DNA of 64,000 bases from positions 1,585,108 to 1,649,107 of the forward strand of contig CATOSD010000001.1 of the NCBI GenBank assembly GCA_951812395.1, read 5' to 3'. Both the position numbers and the translations under genes were made by a program. Positions 1-8,122 of this stretch are shown one piece after another (within the stretch, counting starts at the first letter, position 1; each line of letters opens with the position of its first letter). The notes under the pieces were generated by a model. That model was not told where the DNA came from, searched no databases, and saw only the letters and a program-made list of their open reading frames with translations. This DNA is from an uncultured Dehalococcoidia bacterium. Lineage in GTDB: Bacteria; Chloroflexota; Dehalococcoidia; Lucifugimonadales; CATOSD01.

Positions 1-876
1 TCTACCCGGAATGTCCGGAACCTTCAGCCTTTGCGTTAACGGCGGCCCCATCCCACGGTCGAAGTCCGGTTGGCGCTCAACCTCGGCTTCTATGCTCTGC
101 AGCCAATACGTTGTCTCGGCGTGCCAGGAATCCAGCATAGACCACCCTTCGGGCGACTCGTACCGGTTCTGTTCAGTGGTCAGCAGTCCGCCCAGACTGA
201 GGTGAACGCCGTCCCATTCTTCCGACACGGCGCCCCAATTCGGCACAAGGCGGTCGTCCTCCCTACCCCTCGCGGGATACCGGACGCAAAGCTCGTGCCA
301 GTCGGACGGACCGTGAATCTCAAAGACCCGTACTTCCTCCAGGACACGCACTGACCACCAGGCCAGCGGGAAATCGCATCGGTAGTCGCCAACCCGTTCC
401 TCACAGGCCACAAGTGTGGACGTAAGGAACGGCGCGTACAGCGTCGATGTGTCCTGGTTGCCGAAAGGCTTCTGAGCGTAGCGCTCCCAACCGCCCGACG
501 GGTTTTGCGGACGACGCCATTCGCTCACATTTGCAGGGATGCCGTACATGAAGCTGCCCAGCGTGCCTTGTATGGAAAGCCAAGCCTGCGCGTCCAAGTC
601 CAGGTCGTTGAACCACCAAGCCGTACCTGGGTTCTCAATGAGTTTGTGTGCCAGTTCCGCTTTGCCTCTTGCGAGCGACGTCACCCCGCGCGAGACCACG
701 TCATAGTCCTGATCACTGATGTTCACGAACTCCGCGCTCGACGCTGCCACGTGAAGAGAGACAGCCGGGTCCGCAACGTCGTCAGGTGTGATGCCACTTT
801 CGTCGAGCAGCACCAAGAAGGCGCAGCCCACGAGAGAGTTCAGGAGTTGTTCAGCACGTGTGCTGTGACGGGGCAT
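1..876 (-). CDS. Hypothetical protein, C-terminus outside the window
   Basis: An uninterrupted minus-strand reading frame of 292 codons runs from an ATG at 876 to the window edge, so the gene is incomplete at its 3' end. An AAGGAG-like ribosome site (about 886-892) lies roughly 10 nt upstream. The protein starts MPRHSTRAEQLLNS, is soluble-looking, and is rich in Trp and acidic residues, with no membrane segment or signal peptide. I do not recognise a family. Coding reality rests on the long open frame, the ribosome site and natural-looking amino-acid composition. The shorter frames on both strands here are shadows. Confidence 0.7.
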   Translation of the reverse strand, partial: MPRHSTRAEQLLNSLVGCAFLVLLDESGITPDDVADPAVSLHVAASSAEFVNISDQDYDVVSRGVTSLARGKAELAHKLIENPGTAWWFNDLDLDAQAWLSIQGTLGSFMYGIPANVSEWRRPQNPSGGWERYAQKPFGNQDTSTLYAPFLTSTLVACEERVGDYRCDFPLAWWSVRVLEEVRVFEIHGPSDWHELCVRYPARGREDDRLVPNWGAVSEEWDGVHLSLGGLLTTEQNRYESPEGWSMLDSWHAETTYWLQSIEAEVERQPDFDRGMGPPLTQRLKVPDIPGR

Positions 877-1606
877 CTGACGGAGACTCCTTGATGGTTT
901 GAGATGTTAGCCTGGAAGTGGACCCTGTACAACCGTCACTGCGAACCACCCCCCCATCGTCGCCATTCCAACCCCCATTGAAACAGCCAGTACATCCGTA
1001 CTAAACTCTCCCAATCACAGATGACTGTCCCACCGACCCACTAACCAACCGACACCCACACGTAACACCCACGTCAACCAACTGTCAGATCCGGGATCAT
1101 CCAGCCGAAATCCATTGCATCCACAACCAGAAACCCAGCCCGCCCAGCTACGAAATCTGAGCCGAAGGAACAAAAGAGTCAGAATGAGACACTAGTCGCC
1201 AGGTAATCTGTCCCACCCGGCAGATTACTCCTGCCATTGCCCGACGCGACTCCGCTCGATAGCCCGTCCATCCCGCCCCGACCCATTGTCCCTTCCGCCT
1301 CGCAGGGGGGAGGTTAGGACGGGGGTGACCGAGGCGCAAAGCCGACCCCGACCCGTCCCGCGCACGCCACACCGCCTGCCCGGCCTCCGGTCCCGATCCT
1401 GCCCAGCTCTGCCGACCGCGCTCTCGGCCCAAATGTGCGGCAGCCGGCCCCGAGGCGCTGCGCGGCCCGTCTCCCAGGCCGCCGCGCAGCCAGTCCCGGC
1501 CCGCCCCGCAACCCACGCCACTTGCCAACCCCGCGCCATACGGCGAAAATAGGCCCGCGCCATCTGGCTTACTACCAATACCATACCACCCACAGGAGCA
1601 TCGACT
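877..1606. other. Intergenic stretch with one repeat copy
   Basis: About 730 bases between the divergent unknown gene and the alpha/beta hydrolase. The first part is C/A-rich low complexity with CCAAC/CCGAC runs. A copy of the palindromic interspersed repeat lies near 1288-1328. Open frames over 1148-1600 are arginine/proline-rich and look like GC-driven artefacts. I see no RNA gene. Confidence 0.6.
1288..1328 (+). repeat. Interspersed palindromic repeat, copy 1 (diverged)
   Basis: Matches the repeat seen at 4594, 9091, 12783, 15596, 22491, 24312 and 53123: a CCTTCC...GGAAGG-type hairpin followed by a tail like AGGATGGGGGTG. This copy has mismatches in the stem and reads AGGACGGGGGTG in the tail. 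Confidence 0.75.
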
Positions 1607-2524
1607 TTGACCTCACCACCCACCCCACAGGGCATGTCCCTTCACGACGCCGCCCGCGCGGCGGGCGTAACGTTCGCCGAGGACGCGCTGCCCCAGGACA
1701 GGTACGTCACCGCCAACGGGCTGCGGTTCCACTATCTCGAGTGGGGCGACCCCGCCAAACCCGACGTGCTGCTGCTCCACGGCTTCGCGCAAACCTGCCA
1801 CTCCTGGGACTTCGTCGCGCTCTCCCTCTGCGACCGCTTCCACGTCGTCGCGCTCGACCAGCGCGGCCACGGCGACAGCGACTGGGCGCCGGACGGCGAC
1901 TACGCACCCGACACCCAGCAGGAGGACCTGCACGCCTTCACACAGGCCATCGGGCTGCGCAACTTTGTGCTCATGGGCCTGTCCATGGGCGGCCGCAACT
2001 CCCTCACCTACGCCGCCAACCACCCCGAGGAGATTCGGGCGCTGGTCATCGTCGACTCCGCCCCGGAAACCGAAAGCCCGGGCGCCACCCGCATCCGCAG
2101 CTTCGCCTCCCAGAACGACGAGCTGGACTCGGTCGACGCCTTCGTCGAGCGCGTGATGGCCTACAACCACCGGCGCGACCCTCAGCAGATACGCGGCAGC
2201 ATCATGCACAACCTCAAGCAGCTTCCCAGCGGGAAGTGGACCTGGAAGTACGACCGCCGGCTGAGGACCCGCGACCGCAACATCGGCCGCGACCCCGAAA
2301 CCGCAAAGCGCCTGTGGGGCTACGTCGAGAGCCTGGGCTGCCCGACGCTCGTCGTGCGTGGCGGCGAGAGCGACGTTGTGGCGGAAGGCACCGCGAGCAC
2401 CATGCACGAGCGCATGCCCAACGGCCGCCTGACCACCGTGCCCGGCGCCGGCCACCTCGTCCCCGGCGACAACCCCGCCGGCTTCGAGCAAGCCGTGATG
2501 GAGTTCCTGGGCGAGCTCGGCTAA
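1607..2524 (+). CDS. Alpha/beta-fold hydrolase
   Basis: A 305-aa serine hydrolase of the alpha/beta fold, cytoplasmic with no signal peptide; the substrate cannot be told. Visible signatures are the oxyanion-hole LLLHGFAQT (about residue 55), the nucleophile elbow GLSMGG (about 125) and a late GAGHLVPGDNP supplying the catalytic His. The TTG start is chosen because AGGAG (1594-1598) lies 8 nt upstream. An ATG nine codons in (1634) lacks a comparable site. It stands alone, followed by the thiamine operon promoter. Epoxide hydrolase, haloalkane dehalogenase-like or C-C hydrolase activity are all possible. Confidence 0.9.
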   Translation: MTSPPTPQGMSLHDAARAAGVTFAEDALPQDRYVTANGLRFHYLEWGDPAKPDVLLLHGFAQTCHSWDFVALSLCDRFHVVALDQRGHGDSDWAPDGDYAPDTQQEDLHAFTQAIGLRNFVLMGLSMGGRNSLTYAANHPEEIRALVIVDSAPETESPGATRIRSFASQNDELDSVDAFVERVMAYNHRRDPQQIRGSIMHNLKQLPSGKWTWKYDRRLRTRDRNIGRDPETAKRLWGYVESLGCPTLVVRGGESDVVAEGTASTMHERMPNGRLTTVPGAGHLVPGDNPAGFEQAVMEFLGELG

Positions 2525-2612
2525 GGGGACTCTCCATCAAGGGCACTAAGGCGCGAATAAGCTCCGGCCCGCCATACCCGTCCCTTCGTGTCCCTGGTGG
2601 ATAGTCGCAGCT

Positions 2613-2641
2613 TTGACTTTTTGCGCGCCGTAGGCTATCCT
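2613..2641 (+). promoter_or_regulatory. Sigma70-type promoter of the thiG operon
   Basis: TTGACT (2613-2618), a 17-nt spacer and TATCCT (2636-2641). Transcription would begin near 2648, about 20 nt before the riboswitch. The same -10 hexamer is used upstream of tRNA-Pro. Confidence 0.75.
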
Positions 2642-2667
2642 CTTACCCGTATTGGAAAATCGAAAAA

Positions 2668-2768
2668 TCGGTTGGGAGCTTGGGCAAGCCAGGCTGAGAG
2701 GGCGGCCACCATACGCCGCCGACCAACAACTACCTGATCTGGATAATGCCAGCGTAGGGACGTGCCGA
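2668..2768 (+). promoter_or_regulatory. TPP riboswitch (THI element)
   Basis: Contains the hallmark CTGAGAG block (about 2694-2700) and the distal consensus ACCTGATCTGG ... GCCAGCGTAGGGA (2732-2760), with TCGG/CCGA ends able to close P1. It lies between a good promoter and thiG and is followed by a terminator, so it should stop transcription when thiamine diphosphate is plentiful. Identification rests on known Rfam-type consensus features seen directly here. Confidence 0.95.
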
Positions 2769-2785
2769 ACACTGATGCAATCGGG

Positions 2786-2817
2786 GCCGCTGGCATATCT
2801 CAGCGGCTCTTTCTTTT
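2786..2817 (+). terminator. Riboswitch expression-platform terminator
   Basis: A perfect 7-bp stem GCCGCTG/CAGCGGC (2786-2792 with 2801-2807) is followed by TCTTTCTTTT. It sits 18 nt after the riboswitch, fitting ligand-induced termination before thiG. Confidence 0.85.
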
Positions 2818-2838
2818 GCGGCGGTTGCGCCACTGTAG

Positions 2839-2859
2839 GGGCAGGTCTCGTGCCTGCCC
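2839..2859 (+). promoter_or_regulatory. Hairpin next to the thiG ribosome site
   Basis: GGGCAGG and CCTGCCC form a 7-bp perfect stem with a 7-nt loop, immediately followed by AAGGAG and the thiG ATG. It may be a mobile-repeat relic (it looks like a repeat-type sequence) or may modulate translation. No second copy is clear in this window. Confidence 0.45.
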
Positions 2860-2874
2860 AAGGAGTGAAGACAA

Positions 2875-3660
2875 ATGAGTGACGCTCTGATAATCGACGG
2901 CAAAGAGTTCGGCTCGAGACTGATGGTCGGCACGGGCCGCCACAGGACTATGCGGGAGATGGTGGACTCGATAGAGGCATCCGGCGCGGAGATCATCACC
3001 GTCGCCATCCGAAGGCTCGACCTCGACAACCTCGAAGAGAAGAACATCCTCGACTACTTCGACTGGGACAAATACACCATCCTTCCCAACACCGCCGGCT
3101 GCCAAACGGCCGAGGAGGCCATCTTCACCGCCCGCCTGGCCCGCGAGGTCACCGGCTCGAACTGGATAAAGCTCGAGGTGATACCCGATTCGACCTACCT
3201 GCTACCCGACCCCGTTGGCACCTACGAGGCGGCCGGCCGCCTCGTGGACGAGGGATTCGCCGTTCTGCCCTACATCCACGCCGACCCGGTGCTCGCGAGA
3301 AAGCTGGAGGACGTCGGCTGCGCCACCGTGATGCCGCTCGGCTCCGCCATCGGATCGGGGCAGGGCATTCAGACGATGGACGAGATCCGCATCATCATCG
3401 CCGAGGCGGGCGTGCCCGTCGTGGTGGACGCCGGACTGGCCGTCCCCTCCGAGGCTTCGCAGGCGCTGGAGGCAGGGGCGGACGCCGTGCTCGTCAACAC
3501 CGCCATCGCCCAGGCGGCCGACCCGTCCGCGATGGGCGAGGCGTTCAGGCTCGGCGTGCTGGCGGGCCGCATGGCCTACAACGCCGGCCGCATCGAGCGC
3601 AAGAACCTCGCCACCGCCAGCAGCCCGACCGTGGGCCTGGCCTCCGCCGCTCCGATTTGA
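2875..3660 (+). CDS. thiG: Thiazole synthase ThiG
   Basis: A 261-aa cytoplasmic enzyme that forms the thiazole phosphate of thiamine from DXP, ThiS-thiocarboxylate and dehydroglycine. Family signatures are continuous: [11 protein letters not shown] near the N-terminus, [11 protein letters not shown], the Schiff-base lysine in [10 protein letters not shown] (about residue 102), and the phosphate-binding region with [10 protein letters not shown] and [12 protein letters not shown]. Length is normal for the family. The ATG follows AAGGAG by about 9 nt. First gene of thiG-thiE-thiS, under the TPP riboswitch. ThiO/ThiH, ThiF and ThiC are not in the window. Confidence 0.97.
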   Translation: MSDALIIDGKEFGSRLMVGTGRHRTMREMVDSIEASGAEIITVAIRRLDLDNLEEKNILDYFDWDKYTILPNTAGCQTAEEAIFTARLAREVTGSNWIKLEVIPDSTYLLPDPVGTYEAAGRLVDEGFAVLPYIHADPVLARKLEDVGCATVMPLGSAIGSGQGIQTMDEIRIIIAEAGVPVVVDAGLAVPSEASQALEAGADAVLVNTAIAQAADPSAMGEAFRLGVLAGRMAYNAGRIERKNLATASSPTVGLASAAPI

Positions 3661-3716
3661 TGTCATTCTGAGCGCAGCCCCTAAAGTGTCATTCTGAGCG
3701 TAGTCGAAGAATCCAA
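3661..3716 (+). repeat. TGTCATTCTGAGCG-type interspersed repeat, two adjacent copies
   Basis: Two near-identical starts of TGTCATTCTGAGCG occur between thiG and thiE, the second continuing as TAGTCGAAGAATCC. A further copy (TGTCATTCCGAGCG...) is at about 24280-24309. Its location inside an operon suggests it is transcribed. Confidence 0.8.
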
Positions 3717-3721
3717 AGCCC

Positions 3722-4375
3722 ATGACCGCCACGCCGCCTAGCCTGCCCCTCCCCACGCTCTGCCTCGTCACCGACAGGCGGCAGACTGGGGACAGGCCGC
3801 TCGGCGAGATTGTCGCCCTGGCGCTTCGCGGCGGCGTCAACATGGTCCAGTTGCGAGAGAAAGACCTGCCGTCGGGAGAGCTGATGGAGATGGCGCTGAC
3901 CCTGCGGAGCCTGACGAAGGGCAGGGCGCTGCTGTTAATCAACGACCGGGTGGACGTCGCCGTCGCCAGCGGCGCGGACGGCGTTCAACTTGGCGAGGAG
4001 GCAATGACTGTGTGCGCGGCGCGTAAGGCCGGCCCGGGGCTGCTGATCTCCCGGTCGGTACACCACGTCGAGGGCGCGGCGCAAGCGCAGAGAGACGGCG
4101 CGGACCTGCTGGTGGCGGGAACCATCTTCCAGTCCGGGTCGCACCCCGGCGCCCGACCCGGCGGCGTGGAACTGCTCGAGCAACTGCGAGCGGAGGTTAA
4201 CTTGCCATACGTCGCCATAGGCGGCATAACCGAGCGGAACGCCCCCCGCGCGATCGCCGCGGGCGCGGCCGGCGTGGCGGTCATCGGGGCGATCGCCCGC
4301 AGCGACGACCCGCAGCGCGCCGCCCGCGGGTTGGCGACCAGCATAGCCGACGTCGCCAGGAGTACCGGAAGATGA
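3722..4375 (+). CDS. thiE: Thiamine-phosphate synthase ThiE
   Basis: A 217-aa TIM-barrel enzyme joining HMP-diphosphate to thiazole phosphate to make thiamine phosphate. Signatures are CLVTDRR at the first strand, MVQLREKDL (diphosphate and Mg site), LLINDRVDVA, DGVQLGEE, ISRSVH, LLVAGTIFQSGSHPG and YVAIGGI. Length is typical. It begins 61 nt after thiG across a repeat and overlaps thiS by 4 nt (ATGA), which suggests translational coupling. Regulated by the upstream riboswitch. Confidence 0.96.
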   Translation: MTATPPSLPLPTLCLVTDRRQTGDRPLGEIVALALRGGVNMVQLREKDLPSGELMEMALTLRSLTKGRALLLINDRVDVAVASGADGVQLGEEAMTVCAARKAGPGLLISRSVHHVEGAAQAQRDGADLLVAGTIFQSGSHPGARPGGVELLEQLRAEVNLPYVAIGGITERNAPRAIAAGAAGVAVIGAIARSDDPQRAARGLATSIADVARSTGR

Positions 4376-4575
4376 TCGTCCTCATAGTGAACGGCAAGGA
4401 ACGCCAACTCGAAGGGCCGACAAACCTCCAGACCTACGTCGAATCGCTCGGCGTCAACGTCAACCACATCGCCGTCGCCCACAACGGCGACGTCCTCCGC
4501 CGAGACGAGATGCCCTCCGTCACCCTCCAGCAGGGCGACCGCCTGGAAATAGTCCGCGCCGTCGGCGGCGGGTAG
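4372..4575 (+). CDS. thiS: Sulfur carrier protein ThiS
   Basis: A 67-aa beta-grasp protein of the ThiS/MoaD type. It ends in VGGG, the diglycine tail that is adenylated and thiocarboxylated to deliver sulfur to ThiG. It begins MIVLIVNGKERQLEG, as expected for the family. The start overlaps the thiE stop (ATGA). Last gene of the thiamine operon, followed at once by a palindromic repeat that could end the transcript. Confidence 0.95.
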   Translation: MIVLIVNGKERQLEGPTNLQTYVESLGVNVNHIAVAHNGDVLRRDEMPSVTLQQGDRLEIVRAVGGG

Positions 4576-4593
4576 GGTAGGCCTCCCCCAAAA

Positions 4594-4632
4594 TCCCTTC
4601 CCCCTGCGAGGGGGAAGGCCAGGATGGGGGTG
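4594..4632 (+). repeat. Interspersed palindromic repeat, copy 2
   Basis: Arms CCTTCCCCCT and AGGGGGAAGG flank a 3-nt loop, then CCAGGATGGGGGTG. It lies 20 nt after the thiS stop and 17 nt before the convergent gene end at 4650, so it could act as a two-way terminator. Confidence 0.85.
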
Positions 4633-4649
4633 CATCTGGCGCACGCCAC

Positions 4650-5462
4650 CTATATCATAAAGTTCATCTGCCGCACCACCGTCTCGCCCATCTCCCGGTC
4701 CCCTTCGAAGGCCACCTTCCCCGACGCCAACACCTCCCCCGGGTCCCAGCGACCGCACGCCAGGCACGCGAACGTCTCGAAGTCTGTGCGCACCCGCACG
4801 GTCGGTTTGTCCGGTGCGGCATCCAGAGCTCTGGCTCGGCCCCGCTCCACGCCGATGGGCAGCGTCAGCGGCGTCTGCCCCGTAACCTCGAACACCACCG
4901 ACGAGCCGTCCTGCGCCTGCGCCTTCTTCCCCACGATGTAGGGCAGAGCCAGCACTATCCTGCTCATGGCGTGATCGGCCACCGGGCCGTCCAGCCCGCC
5001 CGGCAGATCGAGCGCCCGCCGGATGTCCTGCTCGTGCACCCAGGCGTCGAAGATTCGTATGGCTATGTACATCCGCATACTGCCCGGGCCAACCGGAGTT
5101 TGGGTCTTCGCCTCGAAGTCGTCGGCGGTCATGGCGCGTAGCGCGGCCATTCGCTCCGTCGTAACCTCGCGGAACTCCTCCAGCACCCTGGCTCCGGGCC
5201 AGGACCTACGCCAGTCCACCACCACCTCGTTGCGCCTGCCCAGGTCGTTCTTGGTGTGGCTCAGGTCCGCCGGCGTGTGGTCCGGATCGGGGCGCCCGAG
5301 GATGCCCGACTCGCTGCCCACGATGTGGGAAATCTGGTCCTGCACCGACCAGCCGGGGCAGTCCGTCGCCGTCTTCCACTCCGCCTCGCCGAATCCGGTA
5401 CACAGCCGGTCGATGGTCTGCCAGACACGCTCCATGTTGTCGACCAGTTGACGGTGGCTCAT
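4650..5462 (-). CDS. Maleylpyruvate isomerase family (mycothiol-dependent, DinB-like) protein
   Basis: About 270 aa. The N-terminal DinB-like four-helix domain carries WKTATDCPGWSVQDQISHIVG, typical of the TIGR03083 group, and a later DAWVHEQDIRRA; its histidines are candidate metal ligands. The C-terminal part resembles the MDMPI C-terminal domain (FEVTGQTPLTLPIG). The substrate is unknown, and such proteins often use low-molecular-weight thiols. I prefer the ATG at 5462, which has GAGG about 10 nt upstream. A GTG at 5510 would extend it by 16 codons and overlap the upstream stop. Downstream of and probably co-transcribed with the unknown gene at 5503. Confidence 0.85.
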   Translation of the reverse strand: MSHRQLVDNMERVWQTIDRLCTGFGEAEWKTATDCPGWSVQDQISHIVGSESGILGRPDPDHTPADLSHTKNDLGRRNEVVVDWRRSWPGARVLEEFREVTTERMAALRAMTADDFEAKTQTPVGPGSMRMYIAIRIFDAWVHEQDIRRALDLPGGLDGPVADHAMSRIVLALPYIVGKKAQAQDGSSVVFEVTGQTPLTLPIGVERGRARALDAAPDKPTVRVRTDFETFACLACGRWDPGEVLASGKVAFEGDREMGETVVRQMNFMI

Positions 5463-5502
5463 TTCTTGCCTCAACTCTTTCGATTCTTGGGTTGCGCGCT
5501 GC

Positions 5503-6120
5503 CTATCCACCGCCGGCGCGCATCCGCTCGCCCAGCCAGCGCTTCAGCGCGTCCAGGGCCGGCGGCGCCACGTAGAACACCTGCACGTCGGCGGGGAACT
5601 GCACGCCGTGGTCCTCGCTGATGAACAGCGAGCCGGTCTCGCCCTCCGCCAGGGTGGCGTCGATCCGTTCTCGCACCTGCTCGTTGCGGCTCTGCGCCGT
5701 CCTCCGATAGCCTTCGACGGCGGCGTTCCGCACCGCCTCGCTCATCAGCCCGATGGACAGGCAGCGCTGCCAGTCGAAGTGCTCCTCCACGGTCTCCCTG
5801 TCCTCCGTCACGACCAGTTCCGCGGTGGACTGGCACATCGCCGAGATGAACGAGTAGCCGAAAGGGTTGAGTTGCTCCAGCAACCTCATGCCATCGTCGC
5901 CGTCGGCGAACAGGGACTCGTGGTAAACGCGGACGACCGGCCCCAGCGACCGCTCAAGGTTGTGGACGTGGTCGCGCACCTCCGACCAGTAGCGGTCCAG
6001 CAGTCCGCGTTCCTCGTCCTCAACTCCAGGGTACATGGCGAAAGTCGGCACCAGGAACAGCTTGCGCCGCCCGCTGTACTGGCCCGCATCGGGCTTCGGA
6101 AACTGGCTCAGCGTGGTCAA
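5503..6120 (-). CDS. Conserved-looking hypothetical protein
   Basis: A 205-aa soluble protein, no signal peptide or membrane span, starting MTTLSQFPKPDAGQ. The TTG start is supported by GAGGT 8 nt upstream. I do not recognise the family; acidic helices such as NLERSLGPVV and the motif SRNEQVRERIDATLAEGE are visible. It sits head-to-tail with the MDMPI-like gene, and that pairing is the only functional hint. Confidence 0.75.
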   Translation of the reverse strand: MTTLSQFPKPDAGQYSGRRKLFLVPTFAMYPGVEDEERGLLDRYWSEVRDHVHNLERSLGPVVRVYHESLFADGDDGMRLLEQLNPFGYSFISAMCQSTAELVVTEDRETVEEHFDWQRCLSIGLMSEAVRNAAVEGYRRTAQSRNEQVRERIDATLAEGETGSLFISEDHGVQFPADVQVFYVAPPALDALKRWLGERMRAGGG

Positions 6121-6179
6121 GTGTCGCTACCTCATTGTCTGGGATAGGGTGCGCGCGCCCTGCGGCAGCCCTGCCCGAA

Positions 6180-7802
6180 CTACAGCCCCAGAACGTTGCC
6201 TTCGTCGTCCACGTCCAGCTCCCGCGGCGACCCGGGAAGGCCGGGCATCGTCATGATGCTTCCCGCGATGGGGTATATGAAGCCGGCGCCCGCGGACACC
6301 CTGACGTCCGATATCTGGAAAGCATAGCCGGAAGGCCGACCCTTCAGCCTGGGGTTATGCGAAATGGACAAGTTGGTCTTGGCCATGCACACCGGCAGGT
6401 CGCCCCAGCCCTGCGCTTCGAAGCTCCGCAGCCGTCGCCGCGCCGACAGGTTCCAGGTCACGCGGTCCGCGTTGTACACGTTCTTGGCCAGGGCGAGCGT
6501 CTTGTCGCGTATGGAGTCCTCCGGCGAGTAGAAGTACTCGATGGTCGGCGGTTCGCCGCTGGTGGCGTCAATCAGCGCCTCCGCCAGCTCCACGCCGCCT
6601 GCGCCGCCCTCGGTGAACCCCCGGATCTCGACCGCCGAGTGCGCGCCCGCGGCCTCGGCCACCTCCTTAACCGCCGCCAGCTCCTCCGCGGTGTCCGACG
6701 GGAACCGGTTGACGGCGACCACGAGCGGCAGTCCCATCGAAGTCACCACGCCCACCAGGTGCTCCAGGTTGGGCGCGCCCGCGCGCAGCGCCTCCACATT
6801 GGGCTCGTCGAGGTCGCGGTCGCGCACTCCGCCGTGCGACTTGAGCGCCTTCACCGAGGCGACCAGCACAGCGCCGCTCGGCTCGAGATCGTTGTGGCGC
6901 GCCTTGATATTCATGAACTTCTCGAAGCCCAGGTCGGCGCCGAAGCCCGCCTCGGTCAGTACGTAGTCGGCGTAGCCGAGCGCGAGGCGGTCGCCGACCA
7001 CCGAGCTGCAGCCGTGCGCGATGTTGCCGAACGGACCGGTGTGTACGATTACCGGCTGGCCCTCGGAGGTCTGCACCAGGTTGGGCTGGATAGCGTAGCG
7101 CAGCAGCGACATCATCGACCCGACCGCGTTCACGTCGTCGGCCGTGACTGGTTTGCCGTCGTCGGTGAACCCAACCACGACCCGTGACAGTCTCGCCCGC
7201 AAGTCCGACAGCCCGGACGACAGCGCCAGCACCGCCATGATCTCCGATGCGGTCACTATGTCGAACCCAGTCTCGGTCATGGGCGCGTTGGGCGAGCCGC
7301 CAATGCCGGCCACGACGTCCCGCAGCGCGCGGTCCTCCACGTCGGTAACGCGCCGCCAGCTTATCCCCACGGGGTTGAAGCCCTCGATCTGCCCACGCTG
7401 CACCACGTTGTCGGTGAGCGCGGCGAGCAGGTTGTGGGCCGAACCGACGGCATGGGCGTCTCCGGTGAAGTGGATGTTGATCTCGTCTTCCGGCTCGACC
7501 CGCGCCTCGCCGCCGCCGGTGCCGCCGCCCTTGATTCCGAATATCGGGCCAAGCGAAGGCTCCCGCAGCGTGGCGACGACGCTCCGGCCCAGCCTGCCCA
7601 GTCCCTGCGCGAGACCGACGGTGGTGGTCGTCTTGCCCTCGCCGGCGCGCGTGGGCGTCATGCCGGTCACCACGATGAGCTTGCCGCGAGGCCCGTCTTC
7701 CCGTATGGCCGCCAGACTGATCTTGGCCTTGTAGCGCCCGTACGGCGCCACGTGCTCTTCCGCGATGCCCATGGAGTCCGCGATTTCCGCTATCGGTCGC
7801 AC
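6180..7802 (-). CDS. fhs: Formate--tetrahydrofolate ligase
   Basis: A 540-aa ATP-dependent ligase making 10-formyl-THF from formate, feeding C1-folate metabolism or a Wood-Ljungdahl-type branch. The P-loop GEGKTTTTVGLAQGL (about residue 55) and blocks REPSLGPIFGIKGGG, NIHFTGDAHAVGSAHN, HTGPFGNIAHGCSS and TEAGFGADLGFEKF are diagnostic. I choose the GTG at 7802 because AAGGAG (7812-7817) lies 9 nt upstream and the product then starts at the normal VRPIAEIADSMG. The frame stays open upstream to 7922, but that part is not needed. It appears monocistronic. Confidence 0.95.
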   Translation of the reverse strand: MRPIAEIADSMGIAEEHVAPYGRYKAKISLAAIREDGPRGKLIVVTGMTPTRAGEGKTTTTVGLAQGLGRLGRSVVATLREPSLGPIFGIKGGGTGGGEARVEPEDEINIHFTGDAHAVGSAHNLLAALTDNVVQRGQIEGFNPVGISWRRVTDVEDRALRDVVAGIGGSPNAPMTETGFDIVTASEIMAVLALSSGLSDLRARLSRVVVGFTDDGKPVTADDVNAVGSMMSLLRYAIQPNLVQTSEGQPVIVHTGPFGNIAHGCSSVVGDRLALGYADYVLTEAGFGADLGFEKFMNIKARHNDLEPSGAVLVASVKALKSHGGVRDRDLDEPNVEALRAGAPNLEHLVGVVTSMGLPLVVAVNRFPSDTAEELAAVKEVAEAAGAHSAVEIRGFTEGGAGGVELAEALIDATSGEPPTIEYFYSPEDSIRDKTLALAKNVYNADRVTWNLSARRRLRSFEAQGWGDLPVCMAKTNLSISHNPRLKGRPSGYAFQISDVRVSAGAGFIYPIAGSIMTMPGLPGSPRELDVDDEGNVLGL

Positions 7803-8122
7803 TTCAAAATTCTCCTTTGGTGGGTTGCCGTCGAAAGACCGCCGGAGCGAGTCATTCAAAAGAAAAGCCGCCAGCGCATCGCAGTAGCTGCTCCGCGCCG
7901 GCGGCCGAGAGGAAGAGAACACCTGAGGAGGTCAAGCTCCTCACGGTTCAGTTTAACAGAACGCCGGGCCGAATGCTACCACCGGAATGCCGGACTCGGA
8001 AATCCTACGCGCGAACATAGTACCAGCAGGTACAACACCATTTCCAGCCGCGTCGGGACCCGCGCGAGACCAACGGGGTATGCTAGAATCCCGTCAAACC
8101 AGTCTAACAGGGGGCGGCACAG

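Noticed and set aside
1148..1635. Several overlapping frames upstream of the hydrolase
   Set aside because: Arg/Gly/Ala-rich in every frame and crossing a repeat copy; typical of non-coding high-GC DNA.
1613..2491. Long minus-strand open frame opposite the alpha/beta hydrolase
   Set aside because: It mirrors the hydrolase codon structure, has a Val/Gly/Ala-rich composition without domains and no ribosome site; an antisense shadow in high-GC DNA.
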